A DNA stretch of 64,000 nucleotides from Xylaria sp. FL1777 (taxonomy: Eukaryota > Ascomycota > Sordariomycetes > Xylariales > Xylariaceae). The notes beneath the pieces are model-generated. The model had not been told where the DNA came from. It worked only from the letters and a program-made list of their open reading frames with translations, and made no database searches. Where the stretch lies: positions 62,001 through 126,000 of the forward strand of contig MU400542.1 of assembly GCA_022578965.1 (NCBI GenBank). Reading direction: 5' to 3'. The position numbers were made by a program, and so were the translations under genes. The number at the start of each line of letters is the position of its first letter. Positions within the stretch are counted from its first letter, which is position 1. Shown piece after piece: positions 50,344 through 60,314 of this stretch.

Positions 50344-51360
50344 ATATAAAAAGCTTATATATTTAATAATTATAGCTTTTATGTTTAAAAAGCAAAGTTT
50401 ATTATTAATGTTATAATGCTTTTATATAATTTATTTAATAATAAAGTGTTTTTATTTTATAATAATGCTAAAAAAAATTATAATATAAAAATATAAAATA
50501 AAGTTAAAAAAAAGGCAAAAAAATAAATAATAAGCATTTTTAATAAATGGTTTATTAATTAACATTATTAATATAGTTTTTAATAATATTATTTATAGCT
50601 AAAAATTATAATAATAAAAAGCAAAATTATTTACTTTATTATATAAAGCGCTAATAATATAGCATAAACTTTATAAAAGCTTAAAAATTAGCGCTAAATA
50701 TAAACTTTTTTAAAAATAACATAAACTTAAAACATAAATTTGCGAAATATAAAAAGCTATAATAAAAACAAGCTTATAATACATAAAACGTGAACTTTTT
50801 TATTATATAGTAAATTTATGGCTTTTTATTTATAATTACTTAAAAATACATTAAATATTAAGCTTTATTAAATAAAAGTTAAAGCTTAAAAAAGTTATAC
50901 GTTTATTTATATAATAAAAAATTAAAACAACTAATATATATAATAATAATAACATAAATATAAAAAAAGAACTTAAAAGCAAACTTAATAATAATAAGTT
51001 AATAATTATAACATAGTAAAGGTTTTATAAACTTAAAAGTAATTAAGCTATTTTAAGCTTTTAAAAAAAATATTACTTAATTATTTAGCTTATATTACTA
51101 TTAAAAAAAACAATAAATTTAAAGTTAATTTATAATAATATATATATATTAAGTAAATAAGCCGTTATAATATATAATAATAGTTTTGCTTTATATATTA
51201 TAAACCAAAAAAAAAAAAAAAAAAAAAAAAACTATTATAAACTTTATAAAAAGCAAGTTAAGCTAACTTATTAAAGTTTTAAGCTAATTAAGCTTTTTAA
51301 TAACAACAAAAACTAAAGCAATAATTAAAACGAAAAGCTATAGCTTTTAAAACACAATTC
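50344..51360. other. End of the AT-rich block, no gene
   Basis: Last kilobase of AT-rich sequence, with an uninterrupted A run near 51209-51230. Composition switches to ordinary values within about 100 bp around 51,340-51,440. No element ends recognised. Confidence 0.65.
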
Positions 51361-51434
51361 CTATAACTATAGCACTAAAAGAAATAATGATAGCAATAAT
51401 AACAAATACTGCATTAACGAGACAAATTATTCTT

Positions 51435-51780
51435 AGGAAGACCTATAGCTATAGCAGAACTGTTGCGAGTTCTTCAGCCATAACTAAGCCAAGGTCTCAA
51501 CCAAGAAGAGCTCACACTAGTACTGCTTCAAGGACACCGGTCTTTTACTGAAGCCCTTCCAGTTATACGCCGTATACTAGATCTTGACCCAGCCTAAACG
51601 CAATATATTAGGTGCCTTCTTGGCCGACAATCCAGGTCTCGATAGGATATAGCAAATAATACAACCCTCATGTGCTGTGCCTGGTTACATAGATGTGAGC
51701 AACCAGCCGCGTACCAACATCGGCAGGCCAACCAAATCCCGGGAAGATCTTGGTTCTGCCGGCATTATACCACGACTTAG
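51435..51780 (+). pseudogene. Degraded unidentified coding fragment
   Basis: One plus-strand frame gives a protein-like sequence with scattered stops, including SQGLNQEELTLVLLQGH, EALPVIRRILDLDP and CAWLHRCEQPAAYQHRQ. The Leu/Glu-rich pattern looks like a real, helical protein that has decayed, but I do not recognise the family. It sits directly beside the AT block, and most of the stops are TAA/TAG, which C-to-T change would produce from Gln codons. Confidence 0.3.
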
Positions 51781-51889
51781 TACCCGCCAGTCGTTCCTAA
51801 TGCCAAGATGGTCAAGTATTTACCAATTATCGGTTGACCGGTAACTCTAAGTTGACCTGATACCTTGCGGGCTATAGCAGGATTGTCGA

Positions 51890-51898
51890 TATATAAGG
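51890..51898 (+). promoter_or_regulatory. TATA-like box upstream of the GRF gene
   Basis: TATATAAGG followed by a pyrimidine-rich stretch (CTCTTTCAACCATTCCTTAC) typical of fungal transcription starts, about 200 bp ahead of the proposed ATG at 52101. Confidence 0.35.
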
Positions 51899-52100
51899 AA
51901 TAGCCCCCCATAAGACAAACATTAATATTCAGACACACTAGCTCTTTCAACCATTCCTTACTATATCTCCACCTTCCACTGTAGTGATATGAACTTTGTT
52001 CATAAGATCTAGCTAACCTTATCTTTCTCGATTCTTTTGTGGAAAGCTTTTAAGTTTCTTACTTTACACCCCGAACGACAAACTGGTGCCTTCCGATATC

Positions 52101-52588
52101 ATGCCGGTAATTAACCTTGATAGCTCTATCCGTAATGCATAATTACTAACACGGACAAGCAGATCTTAATCGATTTGTCTAGCATAAAGAGCGTAACGCT
52201 GGCATTGCTTTCAACATAGCTACCTCAGTGCTCCTGCTGTGGTCGAGTCAGCGAGCGTTTCATCACACGATTGTTTAACCGCAACGGGAACGCAGGACGA
52301 CCTTACTATAAATGCCTGCGCTGTGATAAATTCCTAGTCTTTGATGACTGCCGTGGCAACGACTCTACGAACCCCGAGTGCCATTGTGGATGTTCGAGCA
52401 AACGTTAAGTTAGCGGGAGGTCTAAGCCGGTGGCAGGACGTTTGCATTACGTCTGTCGGCTCGGCATGTGCGATTTTTTCATTCCAGGCAAAGATGCAAA
52501 GGGGACAAATGTTATTATTGATATGGACCTTGCTGAGGACCTGTTGCGATTGTCTATTATCTGGTATGATTCTTTTATTGCTTTTTGA
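52101..52588 (+). pseudogene. GRF-type zinc-finger protein, disrupted
   Basis: Small fungal protein with a GRF zinc finger, a module that binds single-stranded nucleic acid in several repair proteins; the role of the short fungal stand-alone versions is not known. Proposed start ATG at 52101, an intron at 52107-52162 (GTAATT...TACTAAC...CAG), then a frame with CSCCGRVSERF, NRNGNAGRPYYKC, CLRCDKFLVFDDCRG, PECHCG and GRLHYVCRLGMCDFF, i.e. the Cys pairs and the conserved G-R-aromatic segment. Two in-frame stops break it: TAG at 52217 and TAA at 52406 (between SSKR and VSGR, where related proteins commonly have Gln). Both can arise from Gln codons by one C-to-T change. The frame ends at 52588. 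The domain call is firm; the start and first exon are tentative. Reading the first stop as part of an intron would need one of about 36 bp, too short. Confidence 0.72.
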
Positions 52589-53339
52589 TTTGGCTAGAAC
52601 ACGGCGTTTTAACTTGGTGCTTAGAAGATATGAAGATTACTAACGCGTCCTGTGCGTTCGGATCCCTCGATGGAAAAGTGATCGAGCGCAAGTTTGATGC
52701 GTTGGTTTGGCTCTCAAGCTTGACTCGGAGAAGCACAACGCTAATCGCATAGAGACACTTCAAATTGTTTAGATGGTTGGAAGTCTGGCAGTGGAATCCA
52801 TAGTTCGATTTGGAGAGTAGAGTTCTTGTACAACCTTGTCAATGTCTCAATTGAAAGTACCGACAACAGTGGTTCGTCGAGCTACTTCACATGCGCAAAA
52901 CCTATACCACGTAGGCCAGTGTACTCTATTTCACACTAACGGGAACAAGCAGATAGAATTCTAGCTGATAGACATAGGTCTACAAACGGAACTATTGCTG
53001 ATTAACTACTGCACCAGCCGACTGTGCTCTTGGAACATGTGTTTGATTCCCCCCATCTGAAAACTTGAGCGGCACAAGGAGATGCCGGTTGGACTGAAGA
53101 CGTGTTCAATTCGCTCGTTGGCTAACCCCATGCCAATATGTCTTCCCGTGTAGAGGATTGTGAGCTAGCTAGTGGCCGCCGGGCTTCGTGCGAGGACTTG
53201 GTGCACACACTCTACTCCCGCTACTAGTGCTATCTTTCTACCGGCAATTAATGTATTTCAGACAACTTTAGCTATTTGCTTAAGCAGGTAAATCTAAGCC
53301 AATAGTTTTGATGACCTTGGCACGTTGAGGGTAGAGTTC
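52589..53339. other. Non-coding stretch
   Basis: Ordinary composition. Short open frames exist on both strands but none has a recognisable domain or a convincing continuation. No RNA gene seen. Confidence 0.5.
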
Positions 53340-53536
53340 TGTCAGAAATAAGCGAGCTAGTTAATTGAGGGTGTATATTTTGTTGTTGTATTGTTCTGAG
53401 AGCGCGTCTTGCTGTCTCTCTGAGGTGTGAACTAATAAATAGTGTGGCGGGTTCTCAGGGGTTAAGCAGACCTTGCTCACCCCTGGTATATTTTAGCCCG
53501 CGCCAATCTATCCAAATTAACCCATTAATTCTGACA
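53340..53536 (-). repeat. Solo LTR, 197 bp
   Basis: The ends are the inverted pair TGTCAGAA / TTCTGACA. Read on the minus strand it starts TGTCAGAATTAATGGG, contains an AT-rich ACTATTTATTAG box, then CACACCTCAGAGAGACAGC and a CAATACAACAACAAAA stretch before ending TTTCTGACA, a layout typical of small fungal copia-type LTRs. No internal retrotransposon sequence adjoins it. The flanks (AGTTC left, AATAT right) are not a target duplication, so it may derive from recombination between elements, or one flank was changed. Confidence 0.65.
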
Positions 53537-53873
53537 AATATAATAACCAATACAATAACCACCCATATAATACAATAACAGCCGTACGGCTAAAAGCCGT
53601 AACTATTCTTATTAATTTATTAAACAGTATTAATAATAAATATAAAGCTAAAAAAAAACTAGAATTAGTTAGTTATACAAATAGAAATTTACTAAAACCA
53701 AAAAGCGAAATAAAAATTGAATTAGCGGTGTCATGTATGTATGGCCCTCCATAGCAACCCTAAGACTACGTTCGGCATGCACTATCACTGATCAGCTTCA
53801 AATGTAACTGTCGTAGTCAGGTGGAGTTACGGACTGGGCTCAACCTAAGTCTGGCAATCCCGTACATACATAT
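53537..53873. other. Non-coding stretch with a small AT-rich pocket
   Basis: Includes repeated AATAACCA-type words (53541-53580), the palindromic CCGTACGG (53582-53589), an AT-rich pocket at about 53600-53720, and short inverted words TGTATGTA / TACATACA near 53743 and 53863. No gene. Confidence 0.45.
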
Positions 53874-54191
53874 ATGGGAACTGAAGAGATAGAGCTTAAT
53901 AAATCACTTGCAGAGATCCCAAGACTCTCAGGGGCGTGGGCGAAGCCCCGCCCAAGTGCGAGAGTAACTGATGTGAATGATCACAGTTCTCATTGCAGTA
54001 CTACTACTGTCAGATCAGGGGAGCCAGTCAATTGGTTATATATTGTTATTAAGCAGCGTTTACTCTTCTATAAGGTACAAGGGTTTATAGAAACTGCTTA
54101 TAGTAGAAGTATGATACCAGTCAGTAGAGAAGTCGTCGTAGGTATAACAAGGGCTAAGATTCAGGGTTGGAAAATCACCTCAATTCAATAA
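53874..54191 (+). CDS. Hypothetical 105-residue open frame
   Basis: An uninterrupted frame from ATG to TAA. The product is mostly polar at first (residues 1-50, with a Ser/Thr/His-rich HSSHCSTTTVRSG) and has a hydrophobic patch WLYIVIKQRLLFY around residues 54-66. I do not recognise it and see no intron, promoter or neighbour that supports it. It could be chance or a transposon scrap. Confidence 0.2.
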   Translation: MGTEEIELNKSLAEIPRLSGAWAKPRPSARVTDVNDHSSHCSTTTVRSGEPVNWLYIVIKQRLLFYKVQGFIETAYSRSMIPVSREVVVGITRAKIQGWKITSIQ

Positions 54192-54756
54192 TAACCTTCT
54201 AGGCCTTGGTTAGGTCCTTGAATATCTCGTCCCGCTGGCCTGACCTGGCATGGTGACGTCTTGACTGTATATGCAAGGGCCCCGAAGGTTAGTCGACTCA
54301 AATCACCCAGGGCTGAATATCTTCAGTTTCAAGTATTTCGAAAAATCTGAATACGACAGTGTACACCGATGTCTGCAGGCGAGACAGTGTAAAGTGTTCA
54401 GCTGCATGTGAAAGTTCTCCCTAGTACTTTACAGCTCTCATCTTCAAGTGAGGGATGTCTGAAGTGGAAGACAGTGAAACTTGACGATTCACAAAGTGTT
54501 GACTGTATATAAGACCCCCTCATCTCACTTGCAAAGGAAACTGTAACTTAGTCTTCTAAATAACTAATGAGACCTTCATGTGCTACTCTCGACAGGGGAG
54601 ATTGTGACAAAATCTATGAAGTAAAAACCGATCATGGGTAATGGCAGAGAATAGCTACATGCAAAATCAGAAACAGATCTGGTAAATTGCATCACGTTAT
54701 TCTCTCACAGAGTGGAATACACAATCATTTGAAAATAGCTTCACAATCATGCATGT
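54192..54756. other. Non-coding stretch downstream of the GST gene
   Basis: No gene recognised. The word TTGACTGTATAT occurs twice (about 54261 and 54499), the second as part of a TATA-like TATATAAG at 54506-54513 with a CT-rich sequence after it, so a lost promoter is possible; no coding sequence follows on the plus strand. Confidence 0.4.
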
Positions 54757-55652
54757 TTATTTTGCGTCCTTTTCCATGCCTTCCAAGACCCAACCAGTGC
54801 GTGCTCTCATCAGCTTGTCCACCTCTTCCTCCGACATTTCGTTGAGCTGGATATGGAAGTGAGGGCCGGGGACATTGCGACCCTTCTCGAATCCCGGCCG
54901 AGCAAGAAGCTTAGCCATCCATTTCTGAACATTGGGGAACTCATCCATGGTCTTCAGACCCGAGGGCTCTGCGAAGACAAGTTAGAAGAGTGGAAACTAC
55001 AATACTGGAGGGGAAGAAAGACAGAGCGGATACGTACTCCAAGCTTGGGCCCAGGGCCAGACGGCGATATCAGCAACTGTGACACGATCTCCCACGATAT
55101 ATCCGTGAGGGTTATTTGAGAGTTGGGTCTCCAGGACACGATAAAGGCGGCGGGACTCGTTCACATAGCTGCCGAGAGAGTAGTCGTGGTCCTGTTTTGC
55201 AGGAGCGGCGCTGAAGAAGTGGTTGGCCTGTCCCTGCATGGGCCCAAGGCCCCTATCTGCCACATGAGCCAGCTCACAGACTCCCAGTACTCCTTGGAGC
55301 CAACGGGGTAAGAGATCTTATGGTCCTTGTCGTATCTGGAGACAATGTACAGCAGGATGGCGCCGGATTCAAAGATGTTGACCTCCTGACCGTCCTCCAG
55401 CTTGTCGGTCAAAGCGGGGATACGACCGTTGGGGTTGACTTTGAGGTACCATGGCTCCTTTTGCTCGTGTTCGAAGATCTAGATAGGGCGAACCTGGATA
55501 GAAGGTCACGTTTTAGGCAATTATCATAGAAATACGAGACAGTTCTGAATGCATACCTTGTAAGAGAGCCCGAGTTCCTCAAGTACAATGGAAGCCTTGA
55601 GGCCATTAGGGGTGCCCTCAGTGTATAGCGTGATGTCAGTTTGGGTGGTCAT
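54757..55652 (-). pseudogene. Glutathione S-transferase, Ure2-like, broken
   Basis: Cytosolic GST-family protein that would conjugate or reduce substrates with glutathione. Exons: 55557-55652, 55038-55493, 54757-54968 with introns 55494-55556 and 54969-55037. The N-terminal thioredoxin-like domain shows TLYTEGTPNGLKASIVLEEL, QKEPWYLKVNPNGRIPAL (cis-Pro loop) and the FESGAILLYI glutathione-binding Glu-Ser; the helical C-terminal domain shows YVNESRRLYRVLETQL and VGDRVTVADIAVWPWAQAW. The full protein would be about 254 residues, normal for the family. Two defects: a TAG at about 55479-55481 in the segment before IFEHEQKEPW, and a missing base in the C run at 55250-55253, after which WLMWQIG continues in another frame as LGPMQGQANHFF. 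Splicing to a second acceptor (intron 55479-55556, CTAG) would remove the stop at the cost of five residues, but not the frameshift. Exon 2 is 456 nt where 457 would keep frame. A sequencing error at the homopolymer cannot be excluded. Confidence 0.82.
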
Positions 55653-55751
55653 CTTGGTAATGGTAAAGTATCAGAGGTATTTGATAGAGGCTAAGCAGGA
55701 AAACTGGTGTGAGGTTGGATATACGGCTCAAGGACGCTGGGAAACGGCATG

Positions 55752-55758
55752 ATTTATA
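55752..55758 (-). promoter_or_regulatory. TATA-like box for the GST gene
   Basis: TATAAAT on the minus strand, about 100 bp upstream of the GST start codon. Confidence 0.4.
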
Positions 55759-56208
55759 GCATTTCAAACAAACTGAGGCTTTAGCATATCGATGACTGCC
55801 ATGAGTGTTCGCATATTCAATTCTAAGCAGACTATGTTTGAAACTCCCCTGATTAGAAATCTAGGATCAAGATCGTATTATAAATTTTAGTAATCATCAT
55901 AGGTACTGATCGTATATCTGATCGCGTTTCTGAGCCTCTCGTCGAACAGTATTACTCAAAGTGGAGTTGATCATACGTTGGATGCTACTGAAGTTTTCAA
56001 CGCCTTGGGGCATCTATCCCACCCACTAAGTCTGTGGGTCAACACTCATTCCACATTTGGGAGACCTATTACCCTTTTAGGGCACCACACTTATAGACAC
56101 ACTGCGTAGTGAGAGACAGATCTTCCTGGAACTGTCTATCTTCTGCCGCGATGGGTTTCAAAGTCTGTATAATTACTCCGGATGACAAATTGACCACAAG
56201 GTTATCTG

Positions 56209-56218
56209 TATATAAAAG
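56209..56218 (+). promoter_or_regulatory. TATA box of the NmrA-like gene
   Basis: TATATAAAAG about 120 bp upstream of the proposed start at 56337. Confidence 0.5.
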
Positions 56219-56336
56219 ATGGCTCATCAACCAGAATATGGTGGGCTTAGAATCCTTAAGACTACTCCTTCTGGTGCTACATTACATTATCCTCCTACCT
56301 GGTACGAATCGTGTCCACCTAGTACGGTGTAAATTC

Positions 56337-57609
56337 ATGTCAACAGTCAGAATGTCGGATGAACGAGTTATTGTTGTCATCGGCGCCACTTCAAACCAGG
56401 GCGACGGCGTCATTTCTGCCTTGCTTGAGGACTCTGAGGCCCGGTGGGTTATTAGGGGTGTCACCCGAGACACGTCGTCTCCCTGGGCGGAGAAATTCTT
56501 GTCCAAGTATGAAGCTGCCAAAGATCGCGTGAGCCTCGTATCTGGAGATGTCTTCAGCCCTGAGAGTATGCGAGCCGCGCTTTCGGGTGCTTACGGCCTA
56601 TTCCTTAACACCAAACCGAGGGTGCACGGCAAGACTATGATTGAGCCCGAGGAGGTACGGCAGGAGGTTGACCACGGAAAGGTTGTCATTGACGCTGCGA
56701 AGCACTGTGGCGTGAAGCATTTCGTGTACAGCAGTCTCCCGGATATGGCCAAGGCCACTGGTGGTCGGTTCACGGATATTTATCACATGGACCAGAAATA
56801 CGAGATCGAGCAATACGCCAGACGCCAGCTTGATTCTGTGACGGCGGTCATTCCAGGTACAGTCCTAATTATTTCGATTGTGATCTTTATATGAGGCGTA
56901 CTGATATACAGGCAGGATTCTTTTATTCCAACCATTGGTGGCCGCAATACTGTCGTCTTCAGGGTATTGTTATTCCTCTCCTAATTGAAGATGTTCTTGT
57001 TCCCCTCGTGTCTCTGGACTGGAAACTGAATTTACTTTATCGTAGACGACGGTGTTGTCCGATTCTGCGCTCCCATCCCGGGACATCAGAAGACGCAGTG
57101 GACCGACCCTGTCTATGATGTCGGCGTATTCACTGCTAGTACGTACCTGCCTACCTAGTGCCCTGTCATTATCACTATCACTACCTAGACTCAAGAGGTA
57201 GCTTTATGCGAAACACGCTGCTAACAGATTGGGCACAGGGATCTTCGGCCTGGGAGTGGAAAAGACAGCGGGGAAGGTGTACCCAGCCCTAAGCCCCACG
57301 GTCAGCTTTGACGATATTGCTGCCACCTTTACGCGGGTTACTGGGCGAAAGGCGGTGCATGTGCCGCTGACGACGGCGGAATGGGCAGACTTGACATGCA
57401 TTATGGACGGCCCAGCATACAGAGAGGACGTCAAGCACATGATGGACTGGGTTTGCATGGCTCCGACGGACAAGATATGCTATGGTGCTTTAGATCCAGA
57501 GGAAGACATTTCGGCCAAGGAACTGGGTCTGGCCGCTAGCACCTTTGAGGACTGGATCAAGCGGACGGGATGGACGGGACCAACTGAAGTCTACAACGGC
57601 CCGATTTGA
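56337..57609 (+). CDS. NmrA-like family NAD(P)-binding protein
   Basis: Atypical short-chain dehydrogenase-like protein of the NmrA/HSCARG family, which senses the NAD(P) redox state or acts as a reductase; active-site Tyr/Lys of true dehydrogenases is usually lost. Four exons: 56337-56856, 56916-56963, 57046-57138, 57239-57609; introns of 59, 82 and 100 bp with GT-AG ends, the last with GCTAAC before its acceptor. Total 1,032 nt, 343 residues, frame intact across all junctions. Domain signs: nucleotide-binding loop VIGATSNQGDGVISALL near the N terminus, strand and Asp SLVSGDVFSPESM, GAYGLFLNT, CGVKHFVYSSL, then IPG-FFYSN across the first junction and DDGVVRFCAPIPG. The C-terminal half (SFDDIAATFTRVTGRKAVHVPL) is the substrate-side part seen in the family. 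A second ATG at 56352 would give 338 residues. Divergent from the GST gene. No defect found. Confidence 0.9.
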
Positions 57610-58128
57610 TTGGTCAACCTGAAGCTGAGGGTTGATTGGTTTCAGCGCCCAGGTGCTGTACTGTAGGGCTCGTAGGTGGAGATTTTCGCAGCTACTTGCC
57701 AACAACGCAAACTGCGCCAAATTATGGGCGAGATACCTAGAACATCCCAATACTAAGCTTACAATCATACCAGTTTTGGTACTGTAGAAGGAACTAACCG
57801 TCATCTGGCCTCGTGAAGCCGGCCTAGTGCCGTGGCCGGGGCTGCCATCTGACACTAAAGGACGCTAAAGAACCCCCACCAGCTGCGGCTTACAGGGGAC
57901 CTATTACTTGATTGGGAGTAGCTCCATCGGAGCGGCATCATTAGTCAGAATTCCAATCCACCCGACTTACACGTACTTCACCCACTACACTTCCTCTCGA
58001 ATACACCTGAATTGTTATCATTGCAGACAAGAATACTTGGTTTGACCTGCCGTTATTTCTATGGCGCTATGATACCATATCTTTCCTTTAAGCATTCTAT
58101 TCGCCAAGCCTCAACCTGAATTGAAACC
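57610..58128. other. Intergenic region
   Basis: 3' region of the NmrA-like gene and upstream region of the next gene. Pyrimidine-rich tracts (about 57955-58090) suit a promoter/leader. Open frames on the minus strand here have no recognisable content. Confidence 0.5.
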
Positions 58129-59811
58129 ATGAAATCAAAGAAAACACCGCTCCTCTTCGTGCACACCAGTGGTCCAACTCACGTCCATGGCCGTGATGAT
58201 GGTACCAAGACCAAGATTCGTCAGCATATCATGACTGCCATCGGCAGAGAGCGCAGGAGGCCTGCTCAAAACCCGCAATATGATATCGTACTACAACTCC
58301 CGGATGGTAACCATGCCGAACAAGCTGCGCGGTCGGAAGTTAGCCCGCACAGCAATGATTCCACCATCACGCGGCGTCTTCCCCCACTAGCGCGGCCTTT
58401 CTGGAATCAGCACCCTTTAGATATTCTCGACAATCATTGGGATATGGATGTCTTCTCGGCATATGGCATAATGTTGATGCTCAATCAGGGGAGGAACCTG
58501 GCCTTGACAGGTAAGTCTAAAATGTTCCATCAACACCCATGCCCACTCACCTCGTACCCTAACTGCCAGGTCCAGACCGTTCTACTGAGAGTTTCATATT
58601 CCCATTGGCTTTCAAAAAGTCTCCCTTCCTTCGTCATTATAGTCAAGTAATCACCACGCCCGACCGACTCAGCGGGGTATCCCACGAAAAGCCCGCGAGG
58701 TTCAAAGTCATGGCTCTTCAGCGTTCTTTAGGAACCATTTCATGCATCGAGTCGGGACTTGCGTGTACCAATTTTGAAAAGCCATCTACAGAACGACTCA
58801 TTGTAGCCATTATTGCTATGATTTCTTTCAACGTAAAGGCAACCCAGATAGCTCCGCTTCGTCACGCTAAACTCCAGCTGACCCCTATTTAAACTAGTTA
58901 ATATCTTCTGATTTCGACCAGGCATTGGTCCATTTATGCGGCTTAGATTCATTGATTAGCGCTCGGGAGCAGGACTTCCATTTGCAAGGTAAAGATGCGT
59001 GTAGACTTATGGTATTCTGGTATGACACAACGAAGGATCTTGCTCTGTTCACCACACAAAGCGAGAACTAATTTTCACTCACAGGATTGATGTAACAACA
59101 TCTCTACTGCGTGATTGCAGCCCACGATTTCCGCTTCCATCAGACTTGATTCCTCCTTTACCCCCGAAACAATTCCCAAATGACTTACCCTTGCCTCTTC
59201 ACACTCTGATGATTCCAAGACTCGGAGAGGACGGCAATATCGTACATGTCCTTTCATGCATAATGGACCTGAACATGATATCTGCCCTCATCGAATCCGA
59301 ATTAAGCATTAGAGGTGATTCGCTATGGGGTGAGTCTAATCTTCTAAGTCTTTGGCTCAACCCAGTGGCACATCGGTTGCTTACTGTACCCACGGCTACT
59401 GGAAACTCATTTCAAACTTCCGTGATATCGGAGGCGCTGCGCTATGGGGCCATGCTCTGGATTGTCTCGGTAAAACGCAGGCACCATGCATATCCTGGAT
59501 CCCCAACGGCGACGGTCCAGAAATTACTGGGCTTCTTGTCACAGCCTAATTGGACGGATGTCTTGACTGATGTAGATTTATCGTCAATTCAACTCTGGCT
59601 ACTTGTTTTATGTGGCATTAACTATGACGATTCTGCTACCACGCCGAGCTCTGTTAACATGATTACCCTACGAATGCGCCAGTTGGGGTGGAATTGGAGC
59701 GAGGTGATGATGCATGTGTGTCAAATGCCTTGGACACATGCGTTTGATGTTGTAGTTAGTCAACTGGCAAATAGGGTGGAAAGGGCAAACGAGGAGGCAT
59801 CGTGCCAGTAA
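58129..59811 (+). CDS. Fungal-specific transcription factor-like protein (DUF3468 type)
   Basis: Ascomycete-specific regulator-like protein. Four exons: 58129-58510, 58570-58832, 58922-59019, 59085-59811; introns 59, 89 and 65 bp, GT-AG. The joined frame is 1,470 nt, 489 residues, open throughout. It starts with the family's short N-terminal signature (FVHTSGP, then a basic IRQHIMTAIGRERRR) in place of a Zn2Cys6 finger; no CX2CX6C is visible, so DNA binding is unproven. The middle and C-terminal parts are helical: LDILDNHWDMDV, ALVHLCGLDSLIS, VFW-IDVTTSLL across the third junction, DCSPRFPLPSDL, WLNPVAHRLL, SEALRYGAMLWIVSVKRR. The third intron donor (59020) was chosen because it joins VFW to IDVTTSLL in frame; the nearer GTAAAG at 58989 would give an immediate stop. 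Ends with TAA at 59811. It lies 0.5 kb downstream of the NmrA-like gene, same strand, probably separately transcribed. Confidence 0.85.
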
Positions 59812-60310
59812 GAATCACCTTCGGCTTTCGAGCAAGGCCGACAGATAATTGATACTTAAGAGGTATACTGGCAGGAAACTGTATAGGTGGTGTGTCTCAC
59901 TCTTAGGTAGACACGGGCGATCAATACATCTGATAAACTTTTATCAACCACAATCAGCTTATTGGTCTGTAGGTCCCAAAGACTGCGACCATGGATCGCT
60001 CAGATAATCTCAACACCGATGCAAGGCTTATGCGGGCCATACGACAAGCAATCTTAATAAACATATTTATATAGGTATCAAAGAAAGCAAAACGAAAGGA
60101 ATTATTTCTTCGGCTAATACGTACTACCTATACCGGTATAGTCACATTTAAATACCGAAGGAGTTTAACGCCCCTTTAGCGCCGCCTAGGGTTTGGGGCA
60201 CAAATAACAAACACTAATAACCCACTCCAGCCCTACATGTACGTCCGGCACCCACTACTCGCACTCGCGCCCTCCGTACCTATTCGACAGACTAGGTACT
60301 CCACGTACCT
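59812..60310. other. Intergenic region before the LINE fragment
   Basis: No gene recognised. An ATG at 59992 opens only 27 codons. A perfect 14-bp palindrome CTATACCGGTATAG is at 60128-60141. The exact 5' edge of the following LINE fragment is not visible. Confidence 0.45.
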
Positions 60311-60314
60311 AACC

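Larger units (their letters stand above)
55653..56336. promoter_or_regulatory. Divergent promoter region, GST and NmrA-like genes
   Basis: Shared 684-bp upstream region of two genes transcribed apart, with a TATA-like box near each. An open frame running into the NmrA-like gene from 56109 has no family similarity in its first 76 codons and includes the TATA box, so it is read here as leader sequence. Confidence 0.5.

Noticed and set aside
1..51360. Mitochondrial DNA because of the very high AT content
   Set aside because: No mitochondrial gene, tRNA or rRNA is present, and the block is made of nuclear LINE, LTR and TIR elements with C-to-T decay on both strands.
52341..52643. 100-codon open frame on the plus strand
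   Set aside because: It is a shifted frame over the GRF zinc-finger sequence, which has the conserved residues.
56109..56336. N-terminal extension of the NmrA-like protein by 76 codons
   Set aside because: No similarity to the family, contains the TATA box, and the nucleotide-binding loop normally lies within the first 20 residues, as it does with the 56337 start.
57490..57855. 121-codon minus-strand frame overlapping the end of the NmrA-like gene
   Set aside because: Antisense to the conserved last exon and without recognisable content.
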